Origin: Bacillota bacterium | GTDB lineage: Bacteria > Bacillota > Clostridia > Peptostreptococcales > Anaerovoracaceae | Assembly: GCA_016286935.1 (NCBI GenBank) | Contig: JAEEUO010000054.1 | Location: 1 to 7,326, forward strand | Direction of reading: 5' to 3' | DNA length: 7,326 nt | Shown here: piece after piece, positions 1-5,962 of the stretch | Numbering within the stretch: position 1 is the first letter of the stretch | Layout of the letters: the number at the start of each line of letters is the position of its first letter | Position numbers and translations under genes: made by a program | Notes under the pieces: model-generated | Told to the model about the DNA's origin: nothing | What the model saw: only the letters and a program-made list of their open reading frames with translations | The model's database searches: none

Positions 1-1449
1 CGCGATCCTCAAAACGAGGCAAATGTGAACAAGGCCGAAAAGCGCATCGTATCGTTTCCGTTCCTCGCGATCGGCGCCCTCCTCGTTCTCATGCTCATCT
101 TCGGCATCGCGTCGAGCCATCTCTTCCGCGCAAGTGATTACGCGGGCCTGATCCGCGACAACGTCGTCCGCAAGGACATCAGCGAATACACGCCGACGAT
201 CGACAACGTGCCTTTGATGGACCGCTATACGGCTGAGCTCCTCGCGAGCCGCACGATGGGCAGCCTCGTGGAGGAGGTCTCCCAGTTCGACCTCGGCCGT
301 TCGATCCAGATCAACTACAAGGGCAAGCCGGTCCGCGTCGTTCCGCTCGAATACGCCGGGTTCTTCAAATGGATCAACAACCGCAAGACCGGCATCCCGT
401 CGTTCATCTCCGTCGACATGAAGACCCAGAAGACGGAGATCCACACGATCGAGGGCGGCATGACCTACACACCGAGCGGCTATTTCGGCGAAGACCTGCG
501 CCGCCACCTCCGCTTCCGCTATCCGACCGTCATGATGAGCGATCCGGTCTTTGAGATCGACGAAAACGGCAATCCGTACTGGGTCGTCTCGAAGCTGAAG
601 CACCGCGTCGGGCTGTTCGGCGGGACCGACGTCGACGGGATCCTGATCGTGGACGCCGTGACGGGCAGGATCGATGAATACGGAATGGAGGACATCCCGC
701 TCCACGTCGACAACGCGATCTCGGTCAACGTCCTGCTCGACCTCTACAACGATTACGGCGCGTACCAGGGCGGCTTCTGGAACTCGCGCTTCGGCCAGAA
801 GAACGTCGTGCAGGTCACGGAGGGGTACAACTACATCCCGAAGGACGACGACATCTACCTCTACACCGGCGTGACGTCCGTCGTCAGCGACGAATCGAAC
901 ATCGGCTTCATCTTCGTCAACATGCGGACGAAGGAATACGAATACTATGAGATCGCCGGCGCGGAGGAGTTCTCCGCGATGGCGAGCGCGGAGGGCGTCG
1001 TGCAGCACCTCAGTTATAAAGCGACGTTCCCGCTTCTCCTCTCGATCGAGGGACAGCCGACGTACTGCGTCGCGCTGAAGGACGCGGCGGGCCTCGTCAA
1101 GATGTACGGCCTCGTCAACATGTCCCAGTACCAGATCGTCGTCACGGGCAACACGATCGACGACTGCCTGCGCAGCTACCGGACGGCTCTCAAGAACAAC
1201 GGCCAGACGGTGACGGAACAGCAGATGAACCGGAAGACGGCCGCCGTTGAGGACATCCGCACGGGCTCCGTCGACGGCACGACGGTCGTCTACGTCCGGG
1301 TCGAGGGCGACGCGCACTATTACGCGTTCACGCTTTCCGACAACCAAAACATCATCCTCGCGAACGTCGGCGACCGGCTGGAATTCGAGTTCGGCGACGC
1401 GGAGGCGGGAAGCCGCATCATCCCCGCGTTCCTTCTTTCGATCCGGTAG
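1..1449 (+). CDS. Membrane-anchored conserved protein of unknown function, 5'-partial
   Basis: The frame is open from base 1 and ends at TAG 1447-1449, giving 482 residues. A GTG at 25 preceded by GAGG (16-19) could start a 474-residue protein, but the frame runs on upstream and I expect the real start lies outside the window. Residues below count from that GTG. KAEKR is followed by one hydrophobic helix (about 10-34), then a long polar region, which suggests a single anchor with the bulk outside the cytoplasm. Two stretches resemble each other: about 125-223 has FISVDMKTQ, later RHLRFRYPT and a PepSY-like VDAVTGRIDEY; about 292-376 has FIFVNMRTK, later QHLSYKATFP and VKMYGLVNM. The C-terminus (about 405-474) looks like a small beta-barrel. 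From memory, similar uncharacterised proteins occur across Clostridia, some with longer hydrophobic N-termini. No catalytic motif was recognised. Convergent with the aminotransferase gene, so not in its operon. Confidence 0.8.
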   Translation, partial: RDPQNEANVNKAEKRIVSFPFLAIGALLVLMLIFGIASSHLFRASDYAGLIRDNVVRKDISEYTPTIDNVPLMDRYTAELLASRTMGSLVEEVSQFDLGRSIQINYKGKPVRVVPLEYAGFFKWINNRKTGIPSFISVDMKTQKTEIHTIEGGMTYTPSGYFGEDLRRHLRFRYPTVMMSDPVFEIDENGNPYWVVSKLKHRVGLFGGTDVDGILIVDAVTGRIDEYGMEDIPLHVDNAISVNVLLDLYNDYGAYQGGFWNSRFGQKNVVQVTEGYNYIPKDDDIYLYTGVTSVVSDESNIGFIFVNMRTKEYEYYEIAGAEEFSAMASAEGVVQHLSYKATFPLLLSIEGQPTYCVALKDAAGLVKMYGLVNMSQYQIVVTGNTIDDCLRSYRTALKNNGQTVTEQQMNRKTAAVEDIRTGSVDGTTVVYVRVEGDAHYYAFTLSDNQNIILANVGDRLEFEFGDAEAGSRIIPAFLLSIR

Positions 1450-1517
1450 CGGCGCCAGCCGCGGGAACGGTCCGGCGGCGCGACCGCAGGGATCCGGCCC
1501 GGAAAGAGACAAATGAA

Positions 1518-1552
1518 AAGCGCCGCGGCGAGAGCCGCGGCGCTTCTTTCTT
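1518..1552. terminator. Intrinsic terminator, probably bidirectional
   Basis: A perfect 12-bp stem pairs 1518-1529 (AAGCGCCGCGGC) with 1534-1545, around a GAGA loop. On the + strand it is followed by CTTTCTTTT, ending transcription of the membrane protein gene. Read on the - strand the hairpin is followed by TTCATTT, a poorer but usable U-rich tract for the aminotransferase operon, whose last stop codon is only 13 nt before the hairpin. The position between two convergent stops fits a shared terminator. Confidence 0.85.
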
Positions 1553-1557
1553 TTGAT

Positions 1558-2883
1558 TTAGTCGACCCAGGTATCGACCGTATCGAGCACCTTGTCGAGG
1601 ATCTCGAACGCTTCGTCGAGTTCCTTCTTGGTGATGATGAGCGGCGGGGAGACGTGGATCATGTTCTCGTGGGAGTAGGTGTAGAAGCCGCCTTCCTTGA
1701 GCATGCCGATGATCTTTTTCATCTTGCCTTCCGGATCGCGTCCGTACGGGACGAGCGGTTCGCGGGTCTCGCGGTTCTTCACGAACTCGATGATGGAGAA
1801 GAGGCCGATGTAGCGGACGTCGCCGATGCATTTGTGTTTCTTCTTCATCTCCTCGAGCTTCTTGCCGAGGTGTTTGCCGGACTTCTTGACGTTCTCTTCG
1901 ATCTTGAGTCTCTTGTACTCGTTCAGCGTCGCGACGCAGGCGGCGCAGCCCATCGGGTGAGCGGAGTAGGTCAGACCGCACATCATCTGGTGTTCGTCGA
2001 AGAAATCGGCGATCTTCTTCGAGGCGATGACGCCGCCGAGCGGAACGTAGCCGCAGGTCGAGCCCTTCGCGAAGGTGACGAGGTCGGGTTCGATGCCGAA
2101 CTGCTGGAACGCGAAGCAGGAGCCGGTACGGTACCAGCCGGCCATGACTTCGTCGCAGACCATGCAGATGTTGTACTTGTCGCAGAGCGCGCGGACGCCC
2201 TGGATCCACTTCTTCGGCGGAACGAGGACGCCGTTCGATCCGACGACGGTCTCCATGAAGATCGCGGCGATCGCGTCCGGATTTTCGTACAGGATCTGTT
2301 CTTCGAGCGTCTGGAGATAGTATTCCGCGGCCTCGTCTTCGTTTCTGAGCTTGACGTGCTTCGGCGCGCGGTACGGATACGGTCCGTTGTATTTGATGAA
2401 GCCGGGGATACCGGGTTCATTCACGTAGCGGCGCGGTTCGCCGGTCAGGTTCGCGGAGCCGTAGGTCGCACCGTGGTAGCAGCGGTACATGGAGAAGATC
2501 TTCCACTTGCCGGTGTACATCTTCGCCATCTTGATGGCGTTTTCGTTCGATTCCGCGCCGGCGTTGACGAAGAAGACCTTCGCGCCCTTGAGGCCGGACG
2601 CCTCGACGACCATCTCGGCCGCCTGGGAGCGGACGTCGCAGGAGAAGGAAGGAGCGATGAACGGGAGCTTGTCAGCCTGCGCCTTGATGGCGTCGATCAC
2701 GGCCTGGTTTTTGTGGCCCAGGTTCACGTTGACGAGCTGAGAGGACATGTCGTAGTACTTCTTTCCGGTTTCGTCCCAGAAGTAGATGCCCTTCGCGTCG
2801 ACGATGTTCGCGGGCGCGAGGTTTTTCTGGGCGGACCAGGAGTAAAGATTGTACTTCTTGCCCTGTTCCATTACTTTGGACAT
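1558..2883 (-). CDS. toa: Class III PLP aminotransferase, probably taurine:2-oxoglutarate type
   Basis: A 441-residue class III (omega) aminotransferase, full length for the family. Visible family features are NAGAESNENAIKMA (107-120, PLP phosphate loop region), YHGAT (136-140), E211, D244 in CDEVMAGW (pairs with the pyridine nitrogen) and K273 in FAKGSTCGYVPLGG, the expected Schiff-base lysine. TYSAHP (305-310) and the C-terminal VSPPLIIT (411-418) are also typical. The protein as a whole, including GEPRRYVNEPGIPGF and EPLVPYGRDPEGKMKKIIGML, matches my memory of bacterial proteins annotated taurine-2-oxoglutarate transaminase, which makes sulfoacetaldehyde and glutamate. Beta-alanine or GABA transaminase remains possible. 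The start at 2883 is supported by AGGAGG (CCTCCT at 2892-2897 on +), 8 nt away. It is the second gene of the operon, 108 nt after the acylating aldehyde dehydrogenase that would use its aldehyde product. Family call very sure; substrate moderate. Confidence 0.9.
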   Translation of the reverse strand: MSKVMEQGKKYNLYSWSAQKNLAPANIVDAKGIYFWDETGKKYYDMSSQLVNVNLGHKNQAVIDAIKAQADKLPFIAPSFSCDVRSQAAEMVVEASGLKGAKVFFVNAGAESNENAIKMAKMYTGKWKIFSMYRCYHGATYGSANLTGEPRRYVNEPGIPGFIKYNGPYPYRAPKHVKLRNEDEAAEYYLQTLEEQILYENPDAIAAIFMETVVGSNGVLVPPKKWIQGVRALCDKYNICMVCDEVMAGWYRTGSCFAFQQFGIEPDLVTFAKGSTCGYVPLGGVIASKKIADFFDEHQMMCGLTYSAHPMGCAACVATLNEYKRLKIEENVKKSGKHLGKKLEEMKKKHKCIGDVRYIGLFSIIEFVKNRETREPLVPYGRDPEGKMKKIIGMLKEGGFYTYSHENMIHVSPPLIITKKELDEAFEILDKVLDTVDTWVD

Positions 2884-2941
2884 AAGTTGAACCTCCTGTA
2901 ATCAGCAGTATCGGATAAACAAATGTTATGATTCCGTTTGA

Positions 2942-2975
2942 CGGAACGGCCCCGCAGAAAGACGGAGCCGTTCCG
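2942..2975 (-). repeat. Intercistronic stem-loop between aldehyde dehydrogenase and aminotransferase genes
   Basis: A perfect 9-bp inverted repeat pairs CGGAACGGC (2942-2950) with GCCGTTCCG (2967-2975); two further G-C pairs (2951-2952 with 2964-2965) can form past a bulged A. It lies in the 108-nt gap of the - strand operon, starting 17 nt after the upstream stop. The - strand sequence after the hairpin has no U run, so a full terminator is unlikely. An RNA-processing or stability element that sets relative gene dosage is a reasonable inference. A neighbouring CCGTTTGACGG (2934-2944) can form a competing small hairpin. Confidence 0.55.
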
Positions 2976-2991
2976 GGAAAACCGTTTGGAG

Positions 2992-4410
2992 TTACACCTC
3001 GAACGTACGGCCGTCGAACAGTTCTTCGTCGGTCGGCTTGGTGTTCGGGATCGGGTAGGAAACGAACGTGTAGTTCAGAAGATCCTTCCAGGTCGCGTTC
3101 CAGGAGATGGAGTTGTGGCCCCAGGTGCCGCAGCCGAGCGTCAGGGACATCGGATAGCCGCTCGTCCAGGAACCGGAGTTCGTGAGGGACTGCGGAGCGT
3201 TGACGACGACCTTGCAGACCTTCATGCGGAGAGAGACCGCTTCGATGTGCTCTTCGACGGAGGAGTGGATGCCGCAGGAGTGGCCGAGACCCTGATAGTG
3301 GAGGATCGCGTCGCACGCGTCGAGGGCCGCCTCGAACGTCTTGACCTTACGGACGCCGGAAACGGGGCTGAGCTTCTCGCCGGTCAGCGGATAGGCGTTG
3401 CCGAAGCCTCCGTTTTCTTCGCACATGATGACCTTGGTGTTCTCGGGAACGGAAACGCCGGCGTAGGCGGCGATCTCCTTCGCGGACTTCGCGACGATGT
3501 CGCGGTTGAGGACGTGGTCGGCAGGGGTGTTCGGCCAGAGCGTGTGGATGATCTTTTCGCGCTCTTCGGAGCCTTCCTTGAAGAGGACGGCGCCGTGGGC
3601 GGCCATCGCCTTGACGAATTCGTCGTAGCAGGACTCGAGAACGACGATGTTGTTTTCGGTCGAGCAGGACGTCGCGTTGTCGTTCGCCTTCGAAGCGACG
3701 ATCATTTCGGCGACCTTGTTGAGGTCGGTCGTGCCGTCGATGATGGAGACGACGTTGCCGGTGCCGACGCCGATCGCCGGGGTACCGGAGGAGTAAGCGG
3801 AGCGGACCATCGGGGTGCCGCCGGTCGCCATGAGGAAGTCGCACTGCTTCATCAGCTCGGCGGAAGCCTCAACGGAGACGTATTCGGGATCGATCGCGAT
3901 GACGAGATCTTCCGGAGCGCCGTATTTCTTCAGGACTTTGTGGATGAGGTCGGCTACGAACACGGCCGTCTTCCGGGCCCGCGGGTGGGCGGAGAAGATG
4001 ATGGCGTTGCGGGACTTGATCGCGAAGAGGGCTTTGCACATCGGAGTGGCTTCACCGTTCGTGCAGGGCATGACGGCGACGATGACGCCCCTCGGCTTCG
4101 CGTATTTCTTGATGCCGAGTTCCTTGTTGTCTTCGACGAGACCGACGGATTTCTGGCCCTTCATGTCTCTCCAGACGCCGCGGACTTTGTTTTCGATCTT
4201 CGTGACCTTGTTCTCGAAGACGCCCATGCGGGATTCTTCGACGAGAAGGCGCGCGCAGTCTTCCTTGAACGGGGACTGGACGCAGTTCCACGCGATCGCT
4301 TCGCAGAGCTCATCGACCTGTTCCTGAGTGAAGTTCTCAGCGATCGCGGCGGCCTTGCGGGCTCTCGCTACCAGTTCGCTGATATACTTTGCATAATCGA
4401 GATCAGCCAT
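2992..4410 (-). CDS. CoA-acylating aldehyde dehydrogenase (SucD/SauS-like)
   Basis: A 472-residue aldehyde dehydrogenase of the CoA-acylating branch, which interconverts an aldehyde plus CoA and NAD(P)+ with an acyl-CoA. The predicted catalytic cysteine is C249 in NDNATSCSTENN, aligning by eye with the DNGIICSSEQ region of Clostridium kluyveri succinate-semialdehyde dehydrogenase SucD. Other shared blocks are AKPRGVI (104-110), HPRARK (142-147), ATGGTPMVRSAYSSGTPAIGVG (195-216), GLGHSCGIHS (374-383) and LGCGTWGHNSIS (425-436). Known members act on succinate semialdehyde or sulfoacetaldehyde (SauS). Pairing with a taurine-type aminotransferase makes sulfoacetaldehyde the best guess, with malonate or succinate semialdehyde as alternatives. 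The start at 4410 has AGGAGG (CCTCCT at 4420-4425 on +), 9 nt upstream. It is first in the operon, behind an extended -10 promoter. The protein is cysteine-rich (13 Cys), in keeping with an anaerobe. Family sure, substrate inferred. Confidence 0.88.
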   Translation of the reverse strand: MADLDYAKYISELVARARKAAAIAENFTQEQVDELCEAIAWNCVQSPFKEDCARLLVEESRMGVFENKVTKIENKVRGVWRDMKGQKSVGLVEDNKELGIKKYAKPRGVIVAVMPCTNGEATPMCKALFAIKSRNAIIFSAHPRARKTAVFVADLIHKVLKKYGAPEDLVIAIDPEYVSVEASAELMKQCDFLMATGGTPMVRSAYSSGTPAIGVGTGNVVSIIDGTTDLNKVAEMIVASKANDNATSCSTENNIVVLESCYDEFVKAMAAHGAVLFKEGSEEREKIIHTLWPNTPADHVLNRDIVAKSAKEIAAYAGVSVPENTKVIMCEENGGFGNAYPLTGEKLSPVSGVRKVKTFEAALDACDAILHYQGLGHSCGIHSSVEEHIEAVSLRMKVCKVVVNAPQSLTNSGSWTSGYPMSLTLGCGTWGHNSISWNATWKDLLNYTFVSYPIPNTKPTDEELFDGRTFEV

Positions 4411-4460
4411 TTGACAATACCTCCTGAATAAAAACGTTGTTGTAATTGCGCTTTGGCGTG

Positions 4461-4479
4461 AAGGGAAACGGGTTCCCTT
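4461..4479. promoter_or_regulatory. Palindrome just downstream of the operon promoter; candidate operator or leader hairpin
   Basis: AAGGGAA (4461-4467) and TTCCCTT (4473-4479) form a perfect 7-bp inverted repeat around a 5-nt centre. It sits about 8-26 nt downstream of the predicted transcription start of the - strand operon, where a bound repressor would block RNA polymerase. It shares part of the CcpA cre pattern (GGGAAACGG) but I count three mismatches to that consensus, so a cre assignment is not supported. It could also fold as a small leader-RNA hairpin. Confidence 0.45.
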
Positions 4480-4493
4480 GTTTTCATGCTATC

Positions 4494-4521
4494 ATTTTAG
4501 CAAAAGAGCGCGCTGTTTCAA
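4494..4521 (-). promoter_or_regulatory. Sigma-A-type extended -10 promoter for the dehydrogenase/aminotransferase operon
   Basis: On the - strand the -35 box is TTGAAA (4516-4521 on +), then a 16-nt spacer and the -10 box TAAAAT (4494-4499), preceded by TGC to give an extended -10 motif. Start of transcription would be near 4487, leaving a leader of about 77 nt before the ATG at 4410. Both hexamers match the consensus at 5 of 6 positions. The surrounding DNA is clearly more AT-rich than the flanking genes. Confidence 0.7.
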
Positions 4522-4544
4522 GGGGTTTTCGTCAATAATTTGCA

Positions 4545-4574
4545 CACAAAACAGTTTATTTTTTCACAAAACGG
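4545..4574. repeat. Two 10-bp direct repeats exactly 20 bp apart
   Basis: CACAAAACAG (4545-4554) and CACAAAACGG (4565-4574) differ at one base and begin 20 bp apart, close to two DNA helical turns, so both copies would face the same side. They lie 24 bp upstream of the operon's -35 box, a normal place for an activator. MocR-type regulators of GABA and taurine genes (GabR, TauR) are known to bind paired direct repeats, but no such regulator gene is in the window, so the link is conjecture. AT-rich chance repetition is possible. Confidence 0.4.
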
Positions 4575-4659
4575 CGGACTTATTTTCGCGGCTTATGTTA
4601 TGGCTGGAATAAGATAATTCAAATGAATGAAAGATTATGCGGTAAAGGGAGGCGTAATA

Positions 4660-4668
4660 TGGTACAAT
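4660..4668 (+). promoter_or_regulatory. Extended -10 promoter element for glycerate kinase
   Basis: TGGTACAAT (4660-4668) is an extended -10 element: TG, one base, then TACAAT, matching TATAAT at 5 of 6. No good -35 hexamer is found 16-18 nt upstream, which is tolerable for extended -10 promoters. Transcription would begin near 4675, about 29 nt before the ATG at 4704. Confidence 0.5.
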
Positions 4669-4703
4669 GACGGCAGATCACGATGCGCGGAAGGAGAACG
4701 CCC

Positions 4704-5888
4704 ATGTCGAAATACGTCCTGGCCCCCGATTCGTTCAAGGGGACGCTCACAAGCGAGGAGGTCTCGGAGATCCTCGCGGAGGAGATCCGGAAGAAACAGC
4801 CGGACGCGGAGATCGTTTCGCTTCCCGTCGCGGACGGCGGCGAGGGAACGGTCGACGCGTTTTTCGCGGCGCTGACGAACACGGGAAAGGCTCCCGAACG
4901 GATCCGCCGCCAGGTCATCGGGCCGCTCGGCGGACTCGTCGCTGCGGACTATCTGATCTTCCGCGAGAAGAAGCCGTCGTACCGCGACCGCGAGGAACGC
5001 CTGACGGCCGTCATCGAGATGGCGTCGACGGCGGGCCTTCCGCTCGCGCGGAGCCTCGGCGAGACGAACCCCGCGATCACGACGACGTACGGCACGGGCC
5101 AGCTCATCATGGACGCGCTCGCGAGAGGCTGCACGAAGATCATCGTCGGCCTCGGCGGCTCGGCGACGACGGACGGAGGATGCGGCGTCGCGGACGCGCT
5201 CGGGATCCGCTTCTACACGGCGGACGGCGAACGGTACACGCCGGTCGGCGGCGACCTCGGGGAGATCGCGCGCATCGAAACGGCCGGACGGAACCCGCTC
5301 CTCGCCGGCGCGGAGATCATCTGCATGTGCGACGTCGACAACCCGCTGTGCGGCGAGCGCGGCGCGGCGGCCGTCTTCGGTCCCCAGAAGGGCGCCGATC
5401 CCGCGATGGTCGGGATGCTCGACGAAGGGCTCGCGCATCTCGCGGCCGCCGTCGCGAAGACAAAGGGGCTGAAGAAGGGGAAGGAGGACCTCCCCGGCGC
5501 CGGCGCGGCAGGCGGGATGGGCTACGGCATGACCGTCTTCCTCGGCGCGAAGCTGAAGAGCGGCATCGATACCGTCCTCGATCTCGTCGGGTTCGACGCG
5601 ACGCTGAAGGGCGCCTCCTGCGTGCTCACGGGCGAGGGAAAGATCGATTCCCAGTCCGTCCACGGCAAGGTCGTCAGCGGCGTCGGAAAGCGCGCGAAGA
5701 AGAAAAACGTCCCGGTCATCGTCGTCTGCGGCATCGAAGGCGGCGACGTGACGGAGGACGACCTCGCGGCGAACAACATCCGCGCCGTCTACGCGACGTC
5801 GAAGAAGCCGCGGCCGTTCGCGGAGATCCGCCGCACGGCGAAGGACGACCTCCGGAAGACCGCCGCGGAGATCGCGGAGGCGCTGTAG
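4704..5888 (+). CDS. glxK: Glycerate kinase, type I (GarK/GlxK family)
   Basis: A 394-residue glycerate kinase that phosphorylates D-glycerate with ATP in the cytoplasm; GarK/GlxK-type enzymes usually give 2-phosphoglycerate, feeding lower glycolysis. Family motifs appear in order: APDSFKGTLTS (7-17), VADGGEGT (42-49), GLGGSATTDGGCG (149-161), CDVDNPLCG (209-217), AAGGMGYG (268-275) and TGEGKIDSQS (309-318). The ATG at 4704 is preferred over the in-frame ATG at 4683 because AAGGAG (4691-4696) lies 7 nt before it and the family begins near this residue. Compared with my memory of typical members, about 10 extra charged residues lie between GPLG (73-76) and TAVIEMA (101-107), around FREKKPSYRDREERL. 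The gene stands alone: divergent from the dehydrogenase operon, convergent with the OCD-family gene. Its codons are very GC-rich. Neighbouring glycerate-producing genes are absent, so its glycerate source is unknown. Confidence 0.93.
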   Translation: MSKYVLAPDSFKGTLTSEEVSEILAEEIRKKQPDAEIVSLPVADGGEGTVDAFFAALTNTGKAPERIRRQVIGPLGGLVAADYLIFREKKPSYRDREERLTAVIEMASTAGLPLARSLGETNPAITTTYGTGQLIMDALARGCTKIIVGLGGSATTDGGCGVADALGIRFYTADGERYTPVGGDLGEIARIETAGRNPLLAGAEIICMCDVDNPLCGERGAAAVFGPQKGADPAMVGMLDEGLAHLAAAVAKTKGLKKGKEDLPGAGAAGGMGYGMTVFLGAKLKSGIDTVLDLVGFDATLKGASCVLTGEGKIDSQSVHGKVVSGVGKRAKKKNVPVIVVCGIEGGDVTEDDLAANNIRAVYATSKKPRPFAEIRRTAKDDLRKTAAEIAEAL

Positions 5889-5910
5889 CTTATACAGAAA
5901 CAATCGAAAA

Positions 5911-5947
5911 CACCCCTGTCCGCTCGCGCGGACGGGGGTGCGTTTTT
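5911..5947. terminator. Intrinsic terminator between convergent genes
   Basis: A 13-bp stem (5911-5923 with 5928-5940, one T·G pair) closes a TCGC loop and is followed on the + strand by CGTTTTTA, a good intrinsic terminator for glycerate kinase. On the - strand the hairpin is flanked by TTTTC (5907-5910 read in reverse), so it may also stop transcription of the OCD-family gene, whose stop codon is about 22 nt before it. On that strand the wobble pair becomes an A/C mismatch. Confidence 0.85.
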
Positions 5948-5962
5948 ATGCGGTAAGGGCCA

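Noticed and set aside
1513..2901. Long + strand open frame opposite the aminotransferase gene
   Set aside because: Its translation is an E/D/V/R-rich shadow of the complementary strand with no recognisable domain, while the - strand protein shows full family motifs and a ribosome binding site. It also begins inside the terminator hairpin.
2938..4431. Long + strand open frame opposite the aldehyde dehydrogenase gene
   Set aside because: This is a GC-rich antisense shadow with repetitive D/R/G/V composition. The real gene on the - strand has catalytic and family motifs throughout.
4461..4479. CcpA cre site
   Set aside because: Three mismatches to the cre consensus and an off-centre CG; kept only as an unassigned palindrome.
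4411..4487. Riboswitch in the leader of the dehydrogenase operon
   Set aside because: The leader is only about 77 nt with one small hairpin, and I see no known aptamer core.
4623..4670. Possible leader peptide or mini-ORF upstream of glycerate kinase, including ATG 4659 behind AAGGGAGG
   Set aside because: The predicted -10 element (4660-4668) overlaps it, so the likely transcript starts after it. The ATG at 4659 gives only three codons and the longer version shows no runs of one amino acid.
4635..5903. Long - strand open frame opposite glycerate kinase
   Set aside because: It is arginine- and aspartate-rich with no family resemblance, and the + strand carries an intact kinase.
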